From Pelomonas aquatica (lineage in GTDB: Bacteria > Pseudomonadota > Gammaproteobacteria > Burkholderiales > Burkholderiaceae_C), in NCBI RefSeq assembly GCF_026712205.1, contig NZ_JAPPUW010000021.1:1-64000 (forward strand): 64,000 nucleotides of DNA, read 5' to 3'. Below the pieces are notes generated by a model that had not been told where the DNA came from, did not search any database, and saw only the letters and a program-made list of their open reading frames with translations. This document shows positions 19,278 to 30,995 of this stretch, piece after piece. Made by a program: the position numbers and the translations under genes. The first letter of the stretch is position 1. The number at the start of each line of letters is the position of its first letter.

Positions 19278-20567
19278 TCAGCGCGCCTGCCGCTGCTGCA
19301 ACTGCTCGGGCACGACGCGCAGCTCCTCGGCGACGAGGCCGCGGCCGTAGACCGGGTCGCGGCCCGGCGCGCCCAGGTCCACGGCGCCGGTCGCGAGCTT
19401 GTCCACCGCTGCTGCGGCTGCCGCGACATCGGGCGCGCGCAGCTCGGCCGCCAGCAGGCCGGCCACCAGCGGCGCGGCGAACGAGGTGCCGCGCGCGATG
19501 CCATAGCCGCCGCCGCTGCGCGCCACGGCCACGTCGGCGCCGGGCGCTGACCACATCACCTGCGGCCCCTGCGCCGCCTCGGGCAGCACGCGGCGGCCGG
19601 GGCTCACGCCGGTCACGCCGACGACGCCGGCATAGGACGCCGGGTAGAGCGGCGGCGCGGCCGGGCCGTCGTTGCCGACCGCCGCGACGAGCAGGTGGCC
19701 GCGCTTCACCAGCGCCGCGACGCCCTGCTCCAGCAGCCGGTTCTGCGGCCCGACCAGGCTGATGTTGACGACGGCGACGCGCTCGCGCGCCATCCAGGCC
19801 AGCGCACGCACGACCTCCTCGGCCGAGCCGCCGTCGGGCTGCTCGCAATAGACGTCCGCCGCGAACAGCTCGGCCTTGGACGCAGCGCCGGCAAAGCCGC
19901 GGTCGTGGCCGACCAGCAGGGACGCGACGGCCGTGCCGTGCTCACTCGGCAGGGCACGGCCGTCACAGCCGAAGCTTGCGCCGGCCGCGTGGCGCAGGGC
20001 CGCGTGGCGGCGGTCCACGCCGCCGTCGACGAGGCCCACGCGCAGCGGCCCGGGCTGCGCGCCGCGCTGCGCTGCGGCCGCAGCCGCGGCGACCTCGCCG
20101 CTGCGCGAATACAGATGGTTGAAGTCCGCCTGCAGGCCGGGCTGGGCGGCGCGCAGCCGCGCAAGCGCCTGCGCCGTGTCCAGGCCCGCCGGCACGCGCA
20201 GCACGACCTCGCGCAGGTCCAGCTCGGGCCAGGCCTCCTCGCGCAGCCGGGCCAGGCCCAGCTCGGCCGCTGCGGCCAGGGCCGCATGGCTGGGCGAGAC
20301 CAGCACCAGCTCCTGGCGCCGGATGGGTTCGCCGGCCGGGTCGGCCTCGACGAGGTCGCGGTGGCGGGCCAGCAGCTCGCGCACGGTGCTCAGGCGCAGG
20401 TCGACGAGCTGGGTCGCCGACGACAGCAGCTCGGGCAGCGGCTGGGGCAGCACGCGGTCGGCAATGCCCGGCAGGCGCGGCATGCCGGGCAGCTGCGGCA
20501 GGCGCAGCTGGGCCTGGGCGGGCGCAGCCAGCGCGGCGCAAAGGGACAGGGTGAAGACGGCTTTCAT
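19278..20567 (-). CDS. Secreted subtilisin-like serine protease (S8)
   Basis: A 429-residue exported protease with a Sec signal (to about PAQAQ) and a prodomain-like region with Leu/Pro-rich repeats. The S8 catalytic domain has Asp181 in VGLVDGGVD, His210 in EHGTAVASL, the oxyanion Asn in AVGNDG and Ser362 in RGTSFAAP, so the triad is complete. The domain is compact, without a long C-terminal extension. The gene is divergent from the ECF sigma/anti-sigma operon with only 78 bases between start codons, which suggests it belongs to the same regulatory unit; it could also process the anti-sigma factor or envelope targets. Substrate unknown. Confidence 0.9.
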   Translation of the reverse strand: MKAVFTLSLCAALAAPAQAQLRLPQLPGMPRLPGIADRVLPQPLPELLSSATQLVDLRLSTVRELLARHRDLVEADPAGEPIRRQELVLVSPSHAALAAAAELGLARLREEAWPELDLREVVLRVPAGLDTAQALARLRAAQPGLQADFNHLYSRSGEVAAAAAAAQRGAQPGPLRVGLVDGGVDRRHAALRHAAGASFGCDGRALPSEHGTAVASLLVGHDRGFAGAASKAELFAADVYCEQPDGGSAEEVVRALAWMARERVAVVNISLVGPQNRLLEQGVAALVKRGHLLVAAVGNDGPAAPPLYPASYAGVVGVTGVSPGRRVLPEAAQGPQVMWSAPGADVAVARSGGGYGIARGTSFAAPLVAGLLAAELRAPDVAAAAAAVDKLATGAVDLGAPGRDPVYGRGLVAEELRVVPEQLQQRQAR

Positions 20568-20606
20568 GGCGTTCGGGAATGTTTTACGAGGATAACGAGC
20601 GAGGCC

Positions 20607-20635
20607 GGGAAGAAAATCCGCGCCTCATCCGTTGT
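20607..20635 (+). promoter_or_regulatory. Predicted autoregulatory ECF promoter of the sigma operon
   Basis: GGGAAG at 20607-20612 and CGTTGT at 20630-20635 lie 17 bases apart, just before the sigma gene ATG at 20646. The same pair and spacing precede the exported low-complexity gene. If used, transcription would begin only a few bases before the start codon. Confidence 0.6.
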
Positions 20636-20645
20636 CCTTGCATCG

Positions 20646-21152
20646 ATGCCAGAAAACCTTGCCGAGCTTCGCCAGCAGATCGCCGCGCTGCTGCCGCGGC
20701 TGCGCCGTTTCGGCCGCACGCTGGCCCATGCCCGCGAAGACGCCGACGACCTGGTGCAGGCCGCCATCGAGAAGGCGCTGACCCGCAGCGACCAGTGGAC
20801 GCCTGGAACGCGTCTGGACAGCTGGATGTTTCGCATCATGCAGAACGCCTGGATCGACGAACTGCGCGCCCGCGAGCGGCGCGGCCAGACCTTCCTGCCC
20901 GAGGAGGACGGCGAGCACGTCGGCGACGGCGCGGCCGTCTCGGGTTCTGGTTCGCAGCTCGACGCCATCCTCGTGCGCAAGGCCGTCGCGCGGCTGAGCG
21001 AGGAGCACCGCGCCGTCGTCGGCCTGGTGCTGGTGGAGGGCCAGAGCTACCAGGAAGCGGCCGAGGTGCTGGGCGTGCCCGTGGGCACGGTGACGAGCCG
21101 CCTCGCCCGCGCCCGCGAGGCCTTGCAGGAATTGCTGGGAGAGTGGCCATGA
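20646..21152 (+). CDS. ECF RNA polymerase sigma factor
   Basis: A 168-residue sigma-70 family factor with only regions 2 and 4. Region 2 contains AREDADDLVQAAIEKAL and the core-binding/melting helix DSWMFRIMQNAWIDELR. Region 4 has SEEHRAVVGLVLVEGQSY and VPVGTVTSRLARAR. It directs polymerase to a small regulon, presumably the GGGAAG-N17-CGTTGT promoters found at its own upstream region and at 19227-19255. Its stop overlaps the start of the downstream anti-sigma gene (ATGA), a standard coupling. No clear ribosome site lies upstream of the ATG, which agrees with a nearly leaderless message. Confidence 0.92.
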   Translation: MPENLAELRQQIAALLPRLRRFGRTLAHAREDADDLVQAAIEKALTRSDQWTPGTRLDSWMFRIMQNAWIDELRARERRGQTFLPEEDGEHVGDGAAVSGSGSQLDAILVRKAVARLSEEHRAVVGLVLVEGQSYQEAAEVLGVPVGTVTSRLARAREALQELLGEWP

Positions 21153-21775
21153 GCCCGAACGACGAAGAGATGCTGAAGGCCGAGCGCCGGCGCATGGCCG
21201 CCGCCTTCGGCGAGGTGCTGCACGAGCCGGTGCCGGACCGCCTCAAGGCGCTGCTGGCCGAGCCGGCACCGCAGGTCGTTGACATCGGCGCGGTGCGGGC
21301 CAGGCTTCGAGGGCCGGGCCGGGCGATGTCCAGCTGGGCGGCCTGGGGCGGCATGGCCGCGACGCTGCTGCTGGGCACGCTGCTCGGCACGCGGCTGGCG
21401 CCCTCCGGCGGCGACGCGCTGGACGGCGGCCGGCTGGTGGCCACGGGCTCGGTGGCCCGCGCGCTGGACCGTCAGCTGGCCGGCGCGCCCGAGGCCGGCG
21501 CCGCGGTGGCGGTCCAGCTCAGCTTCAAGGCCCGGGACGGGCGCTACTGCCGCAGCTTCACGACCGCCGCGTCGGCCGGCCTGGCCTGCCGGGAGGCCGA
21601 TGGCGGCTGGGCGCTGCAGCAGCTGGCGGCCACGGCGCCGGCAGCGGGCGGCGGCATGCGCCAGGCCGCCAGCAGCCTGCCGCCCTCGGTGCTGACCGCC
21701 GTGGACGGCCTGATGGCCGGCGAGGCCCTGGGGCCGGAGCAGGAGCGCGCGGCGCGGGACGCGGGCTGGCGCTGA
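21149..21775 (+). CDS. Predicted transmembrane anti-sigma factor
   Basis: The 208-residue product is translationally coupled to the sigma gene. An N-terminal cytoplasmic part (about 1-58, charged helices) would bind the sigma factor. One membrane helix follows (AAWGGMAATLLLGTLLGTRL, about 64-83), then a periplasmic domain with two cysteines (GRYCRSF and LACREAD). It lacks the HxxxCxxC zinc-binding anti-sigma motif. Family assignment therefore rests on position and topology. The divergent subtilase could act in its release, but nothing in the sequence proves this. Confidence 0.75.
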   Translation: MSPNDEEMLKAERRRMAAAFGEVLHEPVPDRLKALLAEPAPQVVDIGAVRARLRGPGRAMSSWAAWGGMAATLLLGTLLGTRLAPSGGDALDGGRLVATGSVARALDRQLAGAPEAGAAVAVQLSFKARDGRYCRSFTTAASAGLACREADGGWALQQLAATAPAAGGGMRQAASSLPPSVLTAVDGLMAGEALGPEQERAARDAGWR

Positions 21776-21829
21776 GCCGACCTTGCGGGCCGGGCGCCGG
21801 GCCGCCCCAAGCCGGCCCGTCTGGCGATG

Positions 21830-21854
21830 TTGACCGGGCTCGAAGCACGGTCAA
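21830..21854. promoter_or_regulatory. Inverted repeat TTGACCG-N11-CGGTCAA
   Basis: TTGACCG (21830-21836) and CGGTCAA (21848-21854) are perfect complements. The half-sites resemble the TTGACCA/TGGTCAA halves of RutR operators, but the spacing is too long and the site lies past the 3' end of the regulator gene. It may instead be a transcription hairpin. Confidence 0.3.
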
Positions 21855-21859
21855 TCGCC

Positions 21860-21874
21860 GTCCCCTTGGGGGAC
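21860..21874. repeat. Short hairpin GTCCCC-TTG-GGGGAC
   Basis: A 6-bp perfect stem with a 3-base loop lies in the 146-base gap between the anti-sigma gene and the TetR gene. The CCCCTTGGGG core looks like the intergenic repeats common in Burkholderiales genomes. I see no second copy in this window. Confidence 0.3.
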
Positions 21875-21921
21875 TGACCAGGCTTGCTCGCGTTCAGCGG
21901 CGCAAGACTGGGCAAGGGGCT

Positions 21922-22554
21922 TCACACCTGCAGGCTGCGCCAGATCAGGCTCGTGATGAGTTCGCGGGCCGCGTCGAAATCAGCCTCCTGCAGCCGCGGC
22001 TTGCCCATGTAGAGGGCGAACTGCGGCGCCAGGTCGGCATAGGCCTGGGTGGACGACCAGATCAGGAACATCAGGTGCGTGAAGTCCAGCCGCCGCACGC
22101 GGCCCTCGGAGGCCCAGCGCTCGAAGCGGGCCACGTCGGCATGCAGCAGCGGCATGACCTGGGCCTTGAGCACATCCTGGTAGCGCGGCGCACCGGCCAT
22201 GATCTCGCGGGTGAAGACGGCATTGCCGCTGGGCCGCTCGCGGCTGAAGCGCAGCTTGACGGCGACATAGGTCTGGATGGCCGCCTGGGGCTCGTCGGCC
22301 TCGGCGATGGCCGTCATATTGGCCATCCACTCGCCCATCACGCTGTCCAGCACGGCCCGGTAGAGCTCCTCCTTGCTGGGCCAGTGGTAGAGCAGGTTCT
22401 GGCGCGAGAGGGCGAGGACGGCGGCAATGCTGTCGAGGCTGACGCCTTCGAAGCCGAAGCGCGCGAACTGGCGCTCGGCCTCGGCAAGGATGGCCTCCTG
22501 CTTGCGCAGGGTGGCGGCGCGCGGGATGCGCGTCACGGCGACGGGTTCGGTCAT
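21922..22554 (-). CDS. RutR-like TetR family regulator of pyrimidine degradation
   Basis: The 210-residue protein has a TetR helix-turn-helix at about residues 15-60 (FGFEGVSLDSIAAVLALSRQNLLYHW) and a RutR-type C-terminal ligand domain (FTREIMAGAPRY, YADLAPQFA). RutR regulators bind uracil or thymine and control pyrimidine catabolism. It is divergent from preT, with 107 bases between the starts, so it most likely represses that operon and responds to a pyrimidine. The start at 22554 gives the usual length; an in-frame ATG at 22578 would add eight residues. Confidence 0.88.
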   Translation of the reverse strand: MTEPVAVTRIPRAATLRKQEAILAEAERQFARFGFEGVSLDSIAAVLALSRQNLLYHWPSKEELYRAVLDSVMGEWMANMTAIAEADEPQAAIQTYVAVKLRFSRERPSGNAVFTREIMAGAPRYQDVLKAQVMPLLHADVARFERWASEGRVRRLDFTHLMFLIWSSTQAYADLAPQFALYMGKPRLQEADFDAARELITSLIWRSLQV

Positions 22555-22595
22555 GCACCGGATTTTGACGGGGCGCACCAGGCGGGAGCTGCGGG

Positions 22596-22638
22596 TTTTT
22601 ACGTCTGGGTCAATTTTTACGGGGTAGTAATGTTTGAC
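22596..22638. promoter_or_regulatory. Candidate operator/promoter region between the TetR gene and preT
   Basis: The region holds two direct copies of TTTTTACG (22596-22603 and 22614-22621). GGTCAA at 22608-22613 and TTGAC at 22634-22638 form inverted half-sites, similar to RutR half-sites. It is AT-rich relative to its surroundings and includes a -10-like TAGTAAT at 22625-22631. The exact operator cannot be fixed by eye. Confidence 0.4.
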
Positions 22639-22661
22639 TGTTAAACCCTCGGAGAGCCCCC

Positions 22662-24017
22662 GTGGACCTTGCCGACCTGAAGCCGGGCCGACTTTCGCCC
22701 GCCGACTACGCCCGCAACTTCGCCGACGCCCACCCGCCGCTGAACCGCACGCAGGCGCTGATCGAGGCGGAGCGCTGCTACTACTGCTTCGACGCGCCCT
22801 GCCAGGCGGCCTGCCCGACCGGCATCGACATCCCGAGCTTCATCCAGCGCATCGCGCAGGACAACCTGCGCGGCGCGGCCGAGGCCATCCTGACGGCCAA
22901 CCCGCTCGGCGGCCTGTGCGCCCGCGTCTGCCCGACCGAGGTGCTGTGCGAGCAGGCCTGCGTGCGCCATGCCAACGAGGCCAAGCCGGTCGAGATCGGG
23001 CTGCTGCAGCGCTTTGCGGTGGAGGGCCACTTCGCGCGCCCGGGCAAGCCGCTGTTCGAGCGCGGCCTGCCCACGGGCCGGCGCGTGGCGGTCGTCGGCG
23101 CCGGCCCGGCCGGCCTGGCGGCGGCGCATGGCCTGGCGCGGCATGGCCACGACATCGCGCTGTTCGACGCCCGCCCCAAGCTCGGCGGCCTGAACGAATA
23201 CGGCCTGGCCAGCTACAAGGTGGCCGGCGGTTTCGCGCAGCGCGAGATCGCCTGGTTGCTGAGCATCGGCGGCATCACGCCGCAACTGAACCGCCGCCTC
23301 GGCCGCGACATCACGCTGGACGGCCTGCTGGCCGAGTACGACGCGGTCTTCCTCGGCCTGGGCCTGGCCGGCGTCAACGCGCTGGGCATTGCCGAGCCGC
23401 AGGTGCCGGGCTTGCGCGATGCGGTCGACTTCATCGCCGAGCTGCGCCAGAGCGCGCCCGAGATCGTGGCCGTGGGCCGCCGCGTCGTCGTCATCGGCGG
23501 CGGCATGACGGCCGTGGACGCGGCCGTGCAGAGCCGGCTGCTCGGGGCCGAGCAGGTGACCATGGTCTACCGCCGCGGGCCTTCGGCGCTGTCGGCCTCC
23601 GAATATGAGCAGCACTGGGCGCAAACCCATGGCGTGACGATCCGCTGCTGGGCGCGGCCGCTGGCCGTCGAGGCAAGCGGCGGCGTGCTGCGCGGCATGC
23701 GCTTCGCGGCGACGCGGCTCGAAGGCAGCCAACTCGTCGACACCGGCGAGCAGTTCTTCATCGAGGCCGACCTGGTGCTGCGCGCCATCGGCCAGGCCTA
23801 CGGAGATGAAACTGGCGAGGCGGCCGGCGCGGCCATCGCGCTGGAAGGCGGCCGCATCAGGACCGACGCGCAGTTCCGCACCAGCCTGCCGCGCGTCTGG
23901 GCCGGCGGCGACTGCCGCGCCGGCGGGCGCGACCTGACGGTCGAGGCCGTCGAGCACGGCAAGCGCGCCGCCGAGTCCATCCACGCCGCACTGACGCAGG
24001 AGCTGGCCCATGGCTGA
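22662..24017 (+). CDS. preT: NAD-dependent dihydropyrimidine dehydrogenase subunit PreT
   Basis: PreT is the electron-input subunit of dihydropyrimidine dehydrogenase. It takes electrons from NAD(P)H through FAD and Fe-S clusters to PreA, which reduces uracil and thymine. The 451 residues begin with a double cysteine cluster region (CYYCFDAPCQAACPTG and RVCPTEVLCEQACV), then FAD- and NAD-binding glycine motifs VVGAGPAGLAAA (about 145) and VVVIGGGMTAVDAA (about 275). Translation starts at a GTG, with GGAG at 22651-22654. The gene overlaps preA by 8 bases. Confidence 0.93.
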   Translation: MDLADLKPGRLSPADYARNFADAHPPLNRTQALIEAERCYYCFDAPCQAACPTGIDIPSFIQRIAQDNLRGAAEAILTANPLGGLCARVCPTEVLCEQACVRHANEAKPVEIGLLQRFAVEGHFARPGKPLFERGLPTGRRVAVVGAGPAGLAAAHGLARHGHDIALFDARPKLGGLNEYGLASYKVAGGFAQREIAWLLSIGGITPQLNRRLGRDITLDGLLAEYDAVFLGLGLAGVNALGIAEPQVPGLRDAVDFIAELRQSAPEIVAVGRRVVVIGGGMTAVDAAVQSRLLGAEQVTMVYRRGPSALSASEYEQHWAQTHGVTIRCWARPLAVEASGGVLRGMRFAATRLEGSQLVDTGEQFFIEADLVLRAIGQAYGDETGEAAGAAIALEGGRIRTDAQFRTSLPRVWAGGDCRAGGRDLTVEAVEHGKRAAESIHAALTQELAHG

Positions 24018-25317
24018 CCTGAGCAGCAACTTCCTCGGCATCCAGAGCCCCAACCCCTTCTGGCTCGCATCGGCGCCGCCGACCGACAAGGAGGTCAATG
24101 TGCGGCGCGCCTTCGAGGCCGGCTGGGGCGGCGTGGTCTGGAAGACGCTGGGCGAGGACCCGCCGGTCGTCAACGTCAACGGCCCGCGCTATGCGACGCT
24201 GTGGAGCCAAGACCGCCGCGTCATCGGCTTCAACAACATCGAGCTCATCTCCGACCGGCCGCTGCAGACCAACCTCGACGAGATCCGCCGCGTGAAGCGC
24301 GACTTCCCCGACCGCGCCATGGTCGTGTCGCTGATGGTGCCGGTGAACGAGGAGGCCTGGAAGAACATCCTCGCCAGGGTTGCCGACACCGGCGCCGATG
24401 GCGTCGAGCTGAACTTCGGCTGCCCGCACGGCATGAGCGAGCGCGGCATGGGCTCGGCCGTGGGCCAGGTGCCCGAGTACATCCAGCAGGTGACCGAGTG
24501 GTGCAAGAAGCACACGCGCATGCCCGTCATCGTCAAGCTGACGCCCAACATCACCGACGTAAGGGTCCCGGCCCGCGCGGCCAGGGCCGGCGGCGCCGAC
24601 GCGGTCAGCCTCATCAACACCATCAACTCGGTGATGGGCGTCGACCTGGACCGCATGATCATGAGCCCTTCCACTGACGGCCTGGGCTCGCACGGCGGCT
24701 ACTGCGGTCAGGCGGTCAAGCCCATCGCGCTCAACATGGTGGCCGAGATCGCGCGCGACGCGGCCACGGCCGGGCTGCCGATCAGCGGCATCGGCGGCAT
24801 CACCACCTGGCGCGACGCGGCCGAGTTCATCGCCATGGGCTGCGGCACCGTGCAGGTCTGCACGGCCGCCATGGTCTACGGCTTCAAGATCGTGCAGGAC
24901 CTGTGCTCGGGCCTCGCCAACTTCATGGACGAGAAGGGTTACGCGAGCCTCGCGGACTTCCAGGGCCGCGCGGTGCCGAGCGTGAAGAACTGGAACCAGC
25001 TCAACCTGAACCACGTCGAGAAGGCGGTGATCGATCAGGACAGCTGCATCCAGTGCGGCCGCTGCCACGTGGTCTGCGAAGACACCTCCCACCAGGCCAT
25101 CTTCGCCACGAAGGAGGGCAAGCGTCACTTCCACGTCAACGAAGCCGAGTGCGTGGGTTGCAACTTGTGCGTGTCGATCTGCCCCGTCCCTGGCACCATC
25201 ACGATGCGCAGGCTGGACGCCGGCGAGACCGATGCCCGCACGGGTCGCGTCATCGACGGCAGTTACGCGAACTGGACCACGCACCCCAACAACCCGATGC
25301 GCGCCGGGTGCGACTGA
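24010..25317 (+). CDS. preA: NAD-dependent dihydropyrimidine dehydrogenase subunit PreA
   Basis: PreA is the catalytic FMN subunit that reduces uracil/thymine to the 5,6-dihydro forms, the first step of reductive pyrimidine degradation. The 435-residue protein has a dihydroorotate dehydrogenase-like barrel (1 to about 310) with the active-site cysteine in NFGCPHGMSERG (Cys138). A C-terminal two-[4Fe-4S] ferredoxin domain follows, CIQCGRCHVVC and CVGCNLCVSICP (about 346-393). It overlaps preT by 8 bases and is followed after 10 bases by mmsA. Confidence 0.95.
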   Translation: MADLSSNFLGIQSPNPFWLASAPPTDKEVNVRRAFEAGWGGVVWKTLGEDPPVVNVNGPRYATLWSQDRRVIGFNNIELISDRPLQTNLDEIRRVKRDFPDRAMVVSLMVPVNEEAWKNILARVADTGADGVELNFGCPHGMSERGMGSAVGQVPEYIQQVTEWCKKHTRMPVIVKLTPNITDVRVPARAARAGGADAVSLINTINSVMGVDLDRMIMSPSTDGLGSHGGYCGQAVKPIALNMVAEIARDAATAGLPISGIGGITTWRDAAEFIAMGCGTVQVCTAAMVYGFKIVQDLCSGLANFMDEKGYASLADFQGRAVPSVKNWNQLNLNHVEKAVIDQDSCIQCGRCHVVCEDTSHQAIFATKEGKRHFHVNEAECVGCNLCVSICPVPGTITMRRLDAGETDARTGRVIDGSYANWTTHPNNPMRAGCD

Positions 25318-25327
25318 AGGAATCGAG

Positions 25328-26827
<1,500 letters not shown>

Positions 26828-26849
26828 ACGCAAAGACGCGGCCAACGCT

Positions 26850-27578
26850 ATGGAACGTCGTCATCACATCATTGCAGAGGCAAGAAAAGCGTTATCGCCG
26901 TCTTTACTTAAGGCCAGTGGCCGCGCGTTGTATTCGCCTGCCAGTACGTTGGACGGCAGCTCACCGTTTTACTTTCTTGGATTGAATCCTGGCGAAAACG
27001 AAACGGACGATCAGCATCACAGTCATCTCACCATTGAAGAAGACCTAGCGAGACTTGAGCAGGATCTCGTTGTTGAGCATGCGTACTTAGATGAGCGATG
27101 GAAAGGCTGCATGCCGGGCCGAGCCCCCATTCAAATGGCCGGCCGCGAGGTCTTCGCCATTCTGTGCGGCAACAACCCGATAGCGGGTGATCGCCTGCTG
27201 AGGGAAACGCCAGTCAGCAACCTGATCCTGCCCCGATCCAAGTCAGAGGCAGCCTTGTTAGAAAAGACTGGCTTCAGTTCAGCGCAACTGTTGGCGGCGT
27301 GCTGGCCGTTCCATCAGGCCGTTGTTGACGTTAGCGGCTGTCAATTCGTGATCACTCATGCTGTCGGTGCCGCTCGCAAGCTTGCAGAACGACTGAACCT
27401 CGGTGCAGGCGAATGTCGCCCATCTGGTTGGGGTGGGACGCTGAAATCGCTCTATGCGTGGCAGCTCAGCTCCGGTGTAAGACTGCTCGCTATTCCAAAC
27501 CTGTCGAGATACAAGCCGAACGGCGACCGCGCCCTCGCGCTATCAGCATTCTTCGATGAGTTTGGGGCAATTCATTGA
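26850..27578 (+). CDS. Uracil-DNA-glycosylase-fold protein of unknown role
   Basis: The 242-residue protein has FYFLGLNPGENE near residues 40-50, like motif A of the uracil-DNA glycosylase superfamily, and LLAIPNLSRYKPNG near the C-terminus in the place of motif B. Its central part is not recognised. The base composition is clearly lower in GC than the flanking operon genes, and codon use differs, so it looks acquired. It begins 22 bases after mmsA and ends before the transporter gene. Whether it acts on DNA is uncertain; catalytic residues cannot be confirmed by eye. Confidence 0.55.
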   Translation: MERRHHIIAEARKALSPSLLKASGRALYSPASTLDGSSPFYFLGLNPGENETDDQHHSHLTIEEDLARLEQDLVVEHAYLDERWKGCMPGRAPIQMAGREVFAILCGNNPIAGDRLLRETPVSNLILPRSKSEAALLEKTGFSSAQLLAACWPFHQAVVDVSGCQFVITHAVGAARKLAERLNLGAGECRPSGWGGTLKSLYAWQLSSGVRLLAIPNLSRYKPNGDRALALSAFFDEFGAIH

Positions 27579-27618
27579 CATGCCTCCTACCTCGCGCAAC
27601 CGTGCAAGGGAACCAAGA

Positions 27619-30542
<2,924 letters not shown>

Positions 30543-30550
30543 CGTAAGTC

Positions 30551-30964
30551 ATGAAGCAATCCGTACTGGCGTTCGCAGCCGCACCATTCTTTGGCACGCT
30601 GTTCGCCACGCCTGTGATCTCCGCGCTGTTCGGTGACTTTCGGTCGTGGGGGCTGTACTGCTTCTTCGGAATGTTTCTGGCCTACGCAGCCGCACTCTTA
30701 TTCGGAGCGCCTTTGTACCTAGTGATACGACGACTGGTGAAGAACATCCGGCTGTGGCACGCAGCACTGGGCGGCATGGTCTGCTCGCTGCCTGTCATTG
30801 CGATCTGGCTGTATCCGTTCGAGAGCCTGTACTTCCAACGCTCTTGGCAAATCAATCTTGCTCTCGCGCTTGGAACGGGGCTGACGTCAGGCGCATTTTT
30901 CTGGGCGATCTTGTGGGCACCGCTCAAGGCACCTGACCGCAGCATCGCTTCCAAAACCAACTAA
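30551..30964 (+). CDS. Small four-helix membrane protein, unknown function
   Basis: The 137-residue protein has about four hydrophobic segments: APFFGTLFATPVISALF, YCFFGMFLAYAAALLFGAPL, LGGMVCSLPVIAIWL and LALGTGLTSGAFFWAILW. No known family is recognised. Its GC content is visibly lower than that of the genes on both sides, which belong to the pyrimidine operon, so it is probably an insertion. It lies 8 bases after the dihydropyrimidinase stop. Confidence 0.55.
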   Translation: MKQSVLAFAAAPFFGTLFATPVISALFGDFRSWGLYCFFGMFLAYAAALLFGAPLYLVIRRLVKNIRLWHAALGGMVCSLPVIAIWLYPFESLYFQRSWQINLALALGTGLTSGAFFWAILWAPLKAPDRSIASKTN

Positions 30965-30995
30965 CTCAGCTCGAATCTGCACTGAGGAGTCCAGC

